From assembly GCA_027064405.1 (NCBI GenBank), contig JAMOPP010000126.1, positions 1 through 9,897 of the forward strand: DNA of 9,897 nucleotides, read 5' to 3'. The notes beneath the pieces are model-generated. The model saw nothing but the letters and a program-made list of their open reading frames with translations, did no database searches and had not been told where the DNA came from. Both the position numbers and the translations under genes were made by a program. The first letter of the stretch is position 1, and the number at the start of each line of letters is the position of its first letter. Shown one piece after another: positions 1 to 5,883 of this stretch. Source of the stretch: Desulfurellales bacterium (GTDB lineage Bacteria; Campylobacterota_A; Desulfurellia; Desulfurellales; Hippeaceae).

Positions 1-271
1 GTTATAAAGTTGCTTAAAAAACATCATATCTCAATATCTATGGATGCAAAGGGAAGATGTTTTGATAACATCATTATGGAGAGATTTTTTAAGAAGTCTA
101 AAACAAGAGAATGTTTATCCAAAAGGCTATGAAACAATAAGACAAGCAAGAAGAGGCATCTATGAATACATAGAAACCTACAACAATCAAAGGTTACATT
201 CATCCATTGGATATATACCACCTATGAAACTATACATAAAGAGAAATGAAAAAGGCTGCTTAAGAAAATGA
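1..271 (+). pseudogene. IS3-family transposase (OrfB) C-terminal fragment, frameshifted and cut by the window edge
   Basis: This is the end of a DDE integrase-type transposase (rve domain) of an IS3-family element. Frame 1 from base 1 reads the conserved end of the catalytic core (ISISMDAKGRCFDN, then MERFFK). The glutamate of MERFF (codon 79-81) corresponds to the last residue of the DDE triad. The match then jumps to frame 2 at about base 95, which reads SLKQENVY and ends with the family-typical YNNQRLHSSIGY before the TGA at 269-271. One extra base around 85-94 (T6 followed by AAGAA) explains the jump. Frame 1 itself stops at 130-132. Programmed IS3 frameshifting occurs between orfA and orfB, not here, so this copy is probably inactive, although a sequencing error would look the same. 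The 5' part lies outside the window. It is the only confident plus-strand gene. Confidence 0.85.
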
Positions 272-831
272 AAAGAGATAATCTTAAAAAAGGAGGGGAT
301 GCCTATAGCGCTTATAGTTAAAAAACGATAGATAGCCATAGACATACTTACCACCCGCTTCAATTACAAGGAGAAGAAAGGAGGAAAGCGATGAGTATTA
401 TATCTTATAAAGCAGATTCTCTAAATTTTGTACCGATAAGATCAGAGCCATTGAAAAGATATCAGATAATCCCACCTTCTCTTTGGGTTGCATAACTGCA
501 AAAAGCTCAAAGCTGGCAGAATACCTGGAATCTTGCAAGAGCTCACTTTAAGATTGATATGAATGGATTAACACATGCAAGAGAATCTCAAAAGGTGTAA
601 TACCATGATATCAAACAATATTATGAAATTACCGACGCTTCTTTTGGAGTATTTCTTAAGTGTTGTCTCATATCCTACGGAGTGGTTGAAAAAATATCTT
701 AACTTTATATATTTTCAAGAGGTGGTAAATATGTCTATGCCAAGTACTTATATGCATTCTGAAGGCAGATATCCATAGCAATTTGCAATTTTAAATTTAA
801 ATAACACCTTACAGTATCTGCAGTTGTTGTA
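272..831. other. Gene-poor stretch, probably decayed DNA beside the IS remnant
   Basis: No intact gene is supported in this 560-bp stretch. The best coding hint is an ATG at 391 behind a very strong Shine-Dalgarno (AAAGGAGG, about 380-387). It opens only 34 codons before TAA at 493-495. The same frame carries further stops at 598, 700, 760 and 802, with protein-like text between them. A second frame, 411-548, gives about 46 stop-free codons, again protein-like but without a start. This pattern fits a decayed gene but does not prove one. A weak palindrome with CTATA/TATAG arms lies at 303-317. No clear IS3 right-end inverted repeat, and no GC-rich hairpin with a T-run ending pfkA transcription, could be identified. 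A 12-bp AT palindrome (TTTAAATTTAAA) occurs near 791-802. Confidence 0.4.
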
Positions 832-1803
832 TTAGATATAAACCCCTGTCATTTTACCGGCAAGTTTTAACAGATCGTCTTTTATTTTGTATTTTTGAGA
901 GGTTACATATTCTATTGTTTCCATACCAAACTTTCCGTTTTTGTAGGTAACTACACCGTTATCAATCTTACCGGTCAACAGATTTTTCAATCCGTATTCC
1001 ATAAACTCAAAGCCCATAAGTCTATCATAAACAGTGGGATTTCCGCCGCGCTGTATGTGTCCTAAAATCGTAATCCTGGTATCCATTCCCACATCATTTT
1101 GTAGCCAAGTCTTTATTTCATTGGTAGCATCCGTGCCCTCAGCTACAATAGCCACCGCATAATTTCTACCCTCTTTGACTTCTCTCTTTAATCTTATACC
1201 AAGATTGTTTAAATTATACCCGATTTCAGGAATAACGCACACTTCAGCGCCACTTGTTAAAGCTGAAATAAGTGCAAGATAACCGCATTCTTTACCCATA
1301 ACCTCCACAACAAATGCTCTTTTAAAAGATGAAGCCGTATCTCTTATATTATCCAAAGCAGTCCTTATGGTATTTAAAGCCGTATCCACACCGAGACAAT
1401 ATTCCGTGGCAAAGATATCGTTATCAATTGTGGCAGGTATCCCTACAAATTTAATCTTAAAATCATCGTAAAACTGCCTTAGAGCCCTAAAAGAACCATC
1501 TCCGCCCAAAACAACAAGTTTTGTGATGTCAAATTCTTTTAGGTTTTCAAAAGCAATTTTTCTATATTTATAATCAAAAAATCTCTTAGACCTTGAAGAG
1601 CGGATTACGGTTCCACCTTTATAAATTATACCTGCCACATCTTTATGAGAAGCTTTTTTTATGCTTTTATCTATCATTCCTTCAAGTCCGTCATAGATGA
1701 AAAAAGGCTCTTCGCCGACAGATATACACTTGTCAACAAACTTTCTTATAGCCGGATTCATACCGGCACTATCTCCGCCCGAACATAAAACAGCTATGCC
1801 CAT
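832..1803 (-). CDS. pfkA: 6-phosphofructokinase, ATP-type by motif, with altered effector-site residues
   Basis: The 323-aa length is normal for bacterial PfkA, which phosphorylates fructose 6-phosphate to the 1,6-bisphosphate in the cytoplasm. Visible motifs are GGDSAGMN (9-16), GGDGS (100-104), the catalytic TIDND (125-129), VVEVMGKECG (165-174) and LGHIQRGGNP (247-256), with R162, E222, R243, H249 and R252 at the substrate-binding positions. Glycine in GGDGS indicates ATP, since PPi enzymes carry aspartate there. The residue before TIDND is alanine, where ATP enzymes usually have glycine and PPi enzymes lysine. Several residues lining the ADP/PEP effector pocket of the E. coli/Bacillus enzymes appear replaced (positions equivalent to 25, 54, 59 and 211), so allosteric control may differ. 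ATG is preceded by AAGGAG at a spacing of 8. The gene sits 75 bp downstream of the transporter permease and may have its own promoter. Confidence 0.95.
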   Translation of the reverse strand: MGIAVLCSGGDSAGMNPAIRKFVDKCISVGEEPFFIYDGLEGMIDKSIKKASHKDVAGIIYKGGTVIRSSRSKRFFDYKYRKIAFENLKEFDITKLVVLGGDGSFRALRQFYDDFKIKFVGIPATIDNDIFATEYCLGVDTALNTIRTALDNIRDTASSFKRAFVVEVMGKECGYLALISALTSGAEVCVIPEIGYNLNNLGIRLKREVKEGRNYAVAIVAEGTDATNEIKTWLQNDVGMDTRITILGHIQRGGNPTVYDRLMGFEFMEYGLKNLLTGKIDNGVVTYKNGKFGMETIEYVTSQKYKIKDDLLKLAGKMTGVYI

Positions 1804-1832
1804 AAGCTATACTCCTTAAAAAAATTAAAGAA

Positions 1833-1848
1833 ATTGTTACGCAACAAT
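1833..1848. promoter_or_regulatory. CRP/FNR-like inverted repeat upstream of pfkA
   Basis: ATTGTTACGCAACAAT is a perfect inverted repeat with 6-bp arms and a 4-bp centre. It has the TTGnn-N4-nnCAA layout and spacing of CRP/FNR-superfamily operators. It lies 30-45 bp upstream of the pfkA ATG, where it would overlap the candidate -10 box, a position more typical of repression than activation. No regulator is encoded nearby. On the minus strand it is followed by a T-rich run, so a weak terminator for the transporter operon is an alternative, but the stem has only one G-C pair. Confidence 0.4.
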
Positions 1849-1873
1849 AAAATAACAACCTATTTCCTATCAA
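1844..1873 (-). promoter_or_regulatory. Candidate pfkA promoter
   Basis: Read on the minus strand, a TTGATA -35-like box (1873-1868) is followed after 18 bp by TATTGT (1849-1844), which keeps the key TA and final T of a -10 box. The start point would fall near 1837, giving a leader of about 33 nt before the pfkA ATG. In DNA this AT-rich such matches occur by chance. The support is mainly positional, in a 75-bp gap within an otherwise tightly packed gene run. Confidence 0.3.
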
Positions 1874-1878
1874 AATTC

Positions 1879-2646
1879 TTAAAACAATTTGCCCTTTTTC
1901 CTAAAAAGACATTTTACAACAACCACAGCCACAAAAGACAAGGATACAACAATTATACTCGCCGCTAAGCCTTTGTCAAAATCTCCTTCAGTCATATTTA
2001 GGTATATATTTATTGGAATATTGACAGTTTTATAAGCGATACCGCCACCAACCATAAGGGTTGCACCGAATTCGCCCAAACTTCTTAACCAGGTTAAAAT
2101 TAAACCCGACAAAATACCGTTAAAGGCAAGTTTGAATGTAGTATCAAAAAAAGATTTGAAATTTGAAGCGCCAAGTGTCATAGCTATCCTTTCATATATC
2201 GGAGGTATAAGTTCAAATGCATTTTTTGAAGCCTTAACCGTAAAGGGAAAAGCTATAAAAAATTGAGCACAAACAGCCCCTTGAACGGTAAACATAAATG
2301 AATAAAATCTTTCAACAAATTTAAGATTAAAAAATCCAAGCAATAAAACGCCCACAATTAGAGGGGGTATGGATAGGGGAATATCAAAAAATGTATCCAT
2401 AAATTTTGAGAACATACTATTATTCCTCGCAAGATAGAAACCTGCAGGAATGCCAAACAGTGCAGATAGAATCGTAGCAAAAGCCGAGGTCTCAATTCCA
2501 AAAAGTAAAGCTGACAAAAATGCCCTGTCTTTAATTAGCATAATCATAGATGACAACTTGACCTGCAAAAAACCGTTTACTATAATTGATGCTACAAACA
2601 AAAAGAGCAAAAGGATAATAAAAAAAGCTATCTTCGTTAATTTCAT
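1879..2646 (-). CDS. modB: Molybdate/tungstate-type ABC transporter permease
   Basis: This 255-aa inner-membrane permease has about six hydrophobic segments (roughly 8-28, 43-72, 90-108, 118-136, 175-200 and 226-246). The cytoplasmic EAA loop that docks onto the ATPase is at about 152-171 (ERIAMTLGASNFKSFF). It is followed by SLGEFGATLMVGGG (189-202), a signature of the ModB/CysT/WtpB group of oxyanion permeases. The neighbours (a ModA-like binding protein, a ModC-like ATPase and an upstream Moco-type riboswitch) favour molybdate or tungstate over sulfate. The ATG directly follows the TAG of the binding-protein gene with no spacer and only a weak GGTG as Shine-Dalgarno, so it probably depends on translational coupling. 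Molybdate and tungstate cannot be told apart from this sequence. Confidence 0.88.
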   Translation of the reverse strand: MKLTKIAFFIILLLFLFVASIIVNGFLQVKLSSMIMLIKDRAFLSALLFGIETSAFATILSALFGIPAGFYLARNNSMFSKFMDTFFDIPLSIPPLIVGVLLLGFFNLKFVERFYSFMFTVQGAVCAQFFIAFPFTVKASKNAFELIPPIYERIAMTLGASNFKSFFDTTFKLAFNGILSGLILTWLRSLGEFGATLMVGGGIAYKTVNIPINIYLNMTEGDFDKGLAASIIVVSLSFVAVVVVKCLFRKKGKLF

Positions 2647-3384
2647 CTATTTCACCATAGAAAAACCGTATTGTTTATATATATATTTATGACTTAGAAT
2701 AAAGTTAAACAGTTCTTTCGCCCTCTTTTTGTTTTTAGAAAATTTGACAAGCGCAACATAGCCGTATTTTATCTGATTATATTTTTCAGGTATTTTGATA
2801 TAATCAATATCATTCGTTTTTGCAACAGCATCAAATAAAATACCCGTATCAACACTGCCTGTTTTTACATAGTTAACTATTTGAGATATATTTATTGCAG
2901 AAACAACTACATTATTTTTTATTTTATGTCTTATGTTATTCGGAAGTCTTGATAAAATATATCTGCTTGTTTTTCCCAAAGACATAGTTTTGGGGTTTCC
3001 AACGGCTATTCTTACGCCCTTTTTTGCGAGGTCATTAAATGTCTTTATTAAATTACCCTTTTCCTTGCATACACCGAAAACCGGCGTCAATTTCATAATT
3101 TTAACATAATCGATTATAACATTTTTTTTAACGGCAGTATCCAAGAATTTTGAATCAATCGGAGTATATATATCTCCCTTTTTAGATATAATCATCTGTG
3201 ACAATATTTGTCCTGTGCCACCCGCAATTAAAACCACTTTATCCGTATGGGTTTTGTTATACAAATCAACTATTTTTGCAGACGGCTTTTTGATACCTGC
3301 TGCGCTAAACCAATATAAGTTGTCGCTATAAGCATAATGAGAACAGAAAAAAATTACCAAAAAAAATAAAATGACTTTTTTCAT
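2647..3384 (-). CDS. modA: Periplasmic molybdate/tungstate-binding protein of the ABC importer
   Basis: This 245-aa exported protein has a signal peptide at about 1-20 (positive MKK, hydrophobic core, probable cleavage after YAYS) and no lipobox, so it is likely soluble in the periplasm. The mature part follows the ModA pattern: YWFSAAG near the N-terminus (ligand loop), IAGGTGQILSQ (53-63), GDIYTPID (70-77, equivalent to the ADVFxSAD loop), GVRIAVGNPK (123-132) and TGSVDTGILF (175-184, like GEVDAGIVY). It should deliver molybdate or tungstate to the permease. AGGGGG lies about 5 nt before the ATG, a strong ribosome site suited to a binding protein made in excess. It starts 9 bp after the ATPase stop. 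Close relatives bind either oxyanion, so specificity is open. Confidence 0.85.
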   Translation of the reverse strand: MKKVILFFLVIFFCSHYAYSDNLYWFSAAGIKKPSAKIVDLYNKTHTDKVVLIAGGTGQILSQMIISKKGDIYTPIDSKFLDTAVKKNVIIDYVKIMKLTPVFGVCKEKGNLIKTFNDLAKKGVRIAVGNPKTMSLGKTSRYILSRLPNNIRHKIKNNVVVSAINISQIVNYVKTGSVDTGILFDAVAKTNDIDYIKIPEKYNQIKYGYVALVKFSKNKKRAKELFNFILSHKYIYKQYGFSMVK

Positions 3385-3393
3385 ACCAACCCC

Positions 3394-4452
3394 CTAATTA
3401 CATAAAATCAAAGATTCTTTCTTCAAAGATATAGTTATCTTCTTACCCTTTATTAAATCCATTTTATGGACTGCATGGCTTGGAATTTTAATCTCGGCAA
3501 ATAATGAGGATGTGTGAGATTTAAAAACAACTTTTATATAATCTCCCCTATTATGTATAGAAAAAATGTACCCTGATATCTTATTCTCTTTGTCTTTGTT
3601 TGCCATATCTTCCCTTAAAATCATAATATTTTCAGGTTTTATGCAGCAGTATTTAAATTTTGACATAGCATTATTTTTGCATATAAGATTATCATTGGTT
3701 TCTAACACCACGCTATTGTCAGCATTATGTTTGATTTTCCATATATTCTTAAAATCTAAAATTTCTGCGCTTTTTACACTGTTTGGATTATTAAAAACAT
3801 CATCCTTGTTTCCGTATTCAATAATACTACCGTCATCAACTAATAAAATATCATCAGCAAAGATAAACGCCTCTTCTATATCGTGTGTTACAAACAGGGT
3901 TGGAATCTTCATCTGTGTTACTATGTCTGAAACAATCTCTCTTAAACTTTCTCTTACCGGTTTATCGAGTGCACTAAAGGGTTCATCAAGCAATAATAAA
4001 AAAGGTTTTATCACTATGGCTCTTGCAAGGGCTACTCTCTGTTTTTCTCCACCTGATAAATTTGCAGGATACTCATTTAATTTATTTTCTATTTTAAGAT
4101 TTTCAGCTAACCTGTATATCTTTTCTTCCTCAATATCAAGATTCTTAGCCTTTAAGCCATAAACAATATTTTCCATTACGCTCATATGTGGGAAAAGGGT
4201 ATATTCCTGAGTAAGATAACCTATATTTCGTTTGTTTATAGGCATAGAAATATTTTTTTGACTATTGTAAAAATCCGAACCGTTAACCTTTATAAATCCT
4301 TGATTAGGATTATAGAAACCTGCTATCATCTTAAGAAGACTGGATTTTCCGCTTCCTGAGGAGCCGAATATAACACTTTTGAGTTTATCCGTTTTAAAAG
4401 AAAAGTTTAAAGAAATATTGCTAAATTTCTTAACTATTGAAACTTCAATCAT
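3394..4452 (-). CDS. modC: Molybdate/tungstate ABC transporter ATP-binding protein with C-terminal MOP/TOBE-like domain
   Basis: This 352-aa cytoplasmic ATPase energises the importer. In order it has Walker A GSSGSGKSS (30-38), a Q-loop with LTQEYTLFPHMSV (Q82), signature LSGGEKQR (132-139), Walker B LLLLDEP (152-158), D-loop SALD (160-163) and switch histidine VTHD (H190). Residues about 290-350 form a small beta-rich C-terminal domain of the MOP/TOBE type, which in ModC proteins binds molybdate and can signal substrate sufficiency. The ATPase is first in the gene order, whereas E. coli runs A-B-C. The ATG has AAAGGAG at a good spacing, and part of that Shine-Dalgarno pairs with the upstream leader, so translation is probably riboswitch-controlled. 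Confidence 0.9.
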   Translation of the reverse strand: MIEVSIVKKFSNISLNFSFKTDKLKSVIFGSSGSGKSSLLKMIAGFYNPNQGFIKVNGSDFYNSQKNISMPINKRNIGYLTQEYTLFPHMSVMENIVYGLKAKNLDIEEEKIYRLAENLKIENKLNEYPANLSGGEKQRVALARAIVIKPFLLLLDEPFSALDKPVRESLREIVSDIVTQMKIPTLFVTHDIEEAFIFADDILLVDDGSIIEYGNKDDVFNNPNSVKSAEILDFKNIWKIKHNADNSVVLETNDNLICKNNAMSKFKYCCIKPENIMILREDMANKDKENKISGYIFSIHNRGDYIKVVFKSHTSSLFAEIKIPSHAVHKMDLIKGKKITISLKKESLILCN

Positions 4453-4560
4453 AGATTCTCCTTTCCAAGTTTCGGGAGGCGCAACCGTTTCCGTATTGCA
4501 CCCTATCGGTTTCCAAACCTTAATTTTTACAAATCTTAGGTTTACAAACTCGGAGATATT
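4453..4560 (-). promoter_or_regulatory. Moco/Tuco-type riboswitch controlling the transporter operon
   Basis: The minus-strand leader folds by eye into a three-way-junction RNA. A closing stem pairs UCUCCGAGUUU (4556-4546) with AAACUUG (4472-4466) and GGAGA (4461-4457), separated by a GAAA bulge, so the Shine-Dalgarno GGAG is buried. The second hairpin pairs AAACCU (4543-4538) with AGGUUU (4520-4515) and contains CCUAAG. The third pairs GGGUGCAA (4503-4496) with UUGCGCCU (4484-4477) and ends in C-G pairs with a GAAA tetraloop (4491-4488). The CUCCGAG start, the GCGCCUCCCG segment, the GAAA loop and the receptor-like strand resemble the Moco RNA family (RF01055) as I recall it. Position before a molybdate-type transporter fits that family. 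With cofactor bound it would be expected to hide the ribosome site and shut off uptake. Confidence 0.75.
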
Positions 4561-4573
4561 GTTTTATTTTTAG

Positions 4574-4602
4574 ATTCTATACGGCGTTTTCGCCTCTTTC
4601 AA
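4574..4602 (-). promoter_or_regulatory. Candidate sigma70 promoter for the riboswitch/transporter operon
   Basis: On the minus strand TTGAAA (4602-4597) and TAGAAT (4579-4574) each match the consensus at five of six positions, with the optimal 17-bp spacing. The predicted start near 4567 lies about 11 nt before the riboswitch. The promoter lies inside the last codons of glnB, and the glnB TAG stop is part of the -10 box. It would let the transporter be transcribed independently of the upstream gene chain. Confidence 0.6.
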
Positions 4603-4918
4603 GGGTTCTTATCCTTATCGCATCTTCTATGGGTATAATAAATATTTTTCCGTCTCCGACCTTTCCTGTCTTTGCGGTTTCTATAATTTTTTCAACAACG
4701 GAATCCACCATACCGTCGTCCACTATTACCTCTATCTTCACCTTTGGTAAAAAATCAACTATATATTCCGCGCCACGATATATTTCAGTGTGACCCTTCT
4801 GCCTTCCATAACCCTTTACTTCGCTTACCGTCAATCCCTTTATGCCAATTTCCATTAAACTCTCTTTAACTTCATCAAGCTTAAAAGGCTTTATAATCGC
4901 TTCAACCTTTTTCAACAC
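4577..4918 (-). CDS. glnB: Nitrogen regulatory protein P-II
   Basis: This is a complete 112-113-aa P-II signal protein, a cytoplasmic trimer that senses ATP/ADP and 2-oxoglutarate and controls nitrogen metabolism partners. The T-loop is intact (GYGRQKGHTEIYRGAEY), with the uridylylatable tyrosine at 52, equivalent to E. coli Y51. The B-loop TGKVGDGKIF and the C-loop RIRTLERGE are also present. Start choice is unusual: GTG at 4918-4916 is only about 3 nt from GGGAGG, while the next codon, TTG at 4915-4913, has about 6 nt spacing and gives the usual MKKVEA start. TTG is therefore quite possible. It overlaps the preceding gene by 17 bp. No amtB, glnA or glnD is adjacent, so GlnB and GlnK cannot be distinguished by context. 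Confidence 0.95.
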   Translation of the reverse strand: MLKKVEAIIKPFKLDEVKESLMEIGIKGLTVSEVKGYGRQKGHTEIYRGAEYIVDFLPKVKIEVIVDDGMVDSVVEKIIETAKTGKVGDGKIFIIPIEDAIRIRTLERGENAV

Positions 4919-5324
4919 TGCCCTCCCTGTAAAGTTTCACAATGAGTTCAACTTCACCCTTATTCATTTTTAATTCTTTTGCTATTTCATCAATGGGAAT
5001 ACCCTCTTTTTTCATATTTAGAATTCTGTCTTTTAAGCTCTCGCCGTAGGTTTTATTTTTAATTGTTGTTAAAAGTTCCGTTAAAAGCATATCCTTTTTT
5101 TTGACATCGTCTATAATCATATTAAGCTTTTTCTGCTGTTTTAGAACCATTTCGTTTGATGACGATATAACATTTTTTTGAGCTTCAAGAAGAGATTTTA
5201 GACTTTCTATCAACTTTATCGAACTCTTTTTTTCTTTTGAGTCAAAATACTTATTAACCAAAATATAAAGAACAACTGCTACATCAAATATAACCTGCAA
5301 GACTATAATATTATCAATATTCAT
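4902..5324 (-). CDS. Membrane-anchored coiled-coil protein with C-terminal HTH-like segment (DUF2802/DUF6115-like)
   Basis: This is a 140-aa protein of unknown function. Residues about 5-24 form one hydrophobic N-terminal anchor. Residues about 30-100 are Lys/Glu/Ser-rich and probably helical or coiled coil (SLKSLLEAQKNVISSSNE onward). Residues about 94-135 (MKKEGIPIDEIAKELKMNKGEVELIVKLYRE) have a helix-turn-helix layout with a GEVELI segment, as in the small membrane proteins carrying DUF2802, which often sit near motility or PilZ genes. Assignment to that family is from memory of the pattern and uncertain. The gene overlaps the PilZ gene by 11 bp and glnB by 17 bp, so the three are probably co-translated. 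The ATG has AGGAAA at a spacing of about 7. DNA binding seems less likely than a protein-interaction role. Confidence 0.7.
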   Translation of the reverse strand: MNIDNIIVLQVIFDVAVVLYILVNKYFDSKEKKSSIKLIESLKSLLEAQKNVISSSNEMVLKQQKKLNMIIDDVKKKDMLLTELLTTIKNKTYGESLKDRILNMKKEGIPIDEIAKELKMNKGEVELIVKLYREGSVEKG

Positions 5325-5883
5325 TTAATTTCCTGTTTTTTATATACTTTCTCTCAACAAAAAACATATAATGTATCAATAATTCTATACTGTTTTTGTT
5401 GATATTTAGAAATTCACATCCATAACAAATCTTCCCGTCTTTGACAGCAGTCTTTCTAATAATTCTTGCAATCGTTTTTATTGCAGAGTGACTTGCAACA
5501 GGAAGGAAAAATTTTATATATATTTTGTCTTTTTCCTTTAAATCTTTATCTGAAATAAACGACATACCCATTGTTGATATATCACAGCTATAAGTTTTTT
5601 CAAAACCTTCGAATCTTTTTTCATATTCTTTGTCTCTAAGCATATCTATAATATAATTTAACTTGGCATCCATCTCCTTCATCATAAGCACAAATGCCTT
5701 GTTTAAATCACCAAAACTGGAATCCAATTTATTCAAAGACATTAAAAAACTAAACGATTCGGAATTATCAACCGTTTCATAAATATCAGATAGACATTCA
5801 TTCACATCTTTTTCATCTATTTTTTTAAAGTATACCGTTACTCTATTCTCTAACCTTCTAACCCGTCTTCTTTCTTCAGGCAT
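5314..5883 (-). CDS. PilZ-domain protein with helical insertion, probable c-di-GMP receptor (tPilZ-like)
   Basis: This is a 189-aa soluble protein with no signal peptide. The two c-di-GMP-binding motifs of PilZ domains are both present but far apart. The arginine motif RRRVRRLENR is at 5-14, and the (D/N)xSxxG motif, here DISTMG, is at 101-106. Canonical PilZ domains separate them by some 20-30 residues. The roughly 85 intervening residues look helical (LNKAFVLMMKEMDAKLNYIIDMLRDK). The rest (about 107-175) is beta-rich, with IKFFLPV and YGCEFLNI typical of the PilZ barrel. A long helical insertion is known from the tetrameric PilZ group (tPilZ, XC6012-type), so that subfamily is the best guess. 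It overlaps mqnP by 8 bp and the coiled-coil gene by 11 bp. Ligand binding is predicted, not shown. Confidence 0.75.
   Translation of the reverse strand: MPEERRRVRRLENRVTVYFKKIDEKDVNECLSDIYETVDNSESFSFLMSLNKLDSSFGDLNKAFVLMMKEMDAKLNYIIDMLRDKEYEKRFEGFEKTYSCDISTMGMSFISDKDLKEKDKIYIKFFLPVASHSAIKTIARIIRKTAVKDGKICYGCEFLNINKNSIELLIHYMFFVERKYIKNRKLNEY

Noticed and set aside
24..271. Short frames at the left edge, on the minus strand (24-221) and with an ATG at 44
   Set aside because: The minus-strand frame is antisense to the transposase. The ATG at 44 is an artefact of the frameshift; true family sequence in that frame starts only near base 95.
303..317. Inverted repeat CTATA-GCGCT-TATAG near the end of the IS fragment, as the element's terminal repeat
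   Set aside because: Only 5-bp AT arms; it does not resemble IS3 ends, and the left end is outside the window for comparison.
575..778. 67-aa open frame on the plus strand
   Set aside because: No ribosome site precedes it, no domain is visible, and competing frames in the same stretch look equally protein-like.
730..790. A frame reading KADIHSNLQ, resembling the start of a metallophosphoesterase
   Set aside because: The match is a few residues only, and the frame stops at once on both sides.
1810..1848. Palindrome plus T-run read as a Rho-independent terminator after the permease gene
   Set aside because: The six-pair stem has a single G-C pair, too weak for a convincing terminator; operator is the preferred reading.
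3566..4162. 198-aa open frame on the plus strand
   Set aside because: It lies fully antisense to the well-supported modC-like ATPase, has low-complexity Ser/Leu/Ile composition and matches no recognisable domain.
1879..4452. Sulfate importer (Cys-type) as the identity of the ABC system
   Set aside because: The binding protein follows the ModA pattern, the ATPase has a MOP/TOBE-like tail and the leader resembles Moco RNA; a single permease also argues against the CysT/CysW pair.
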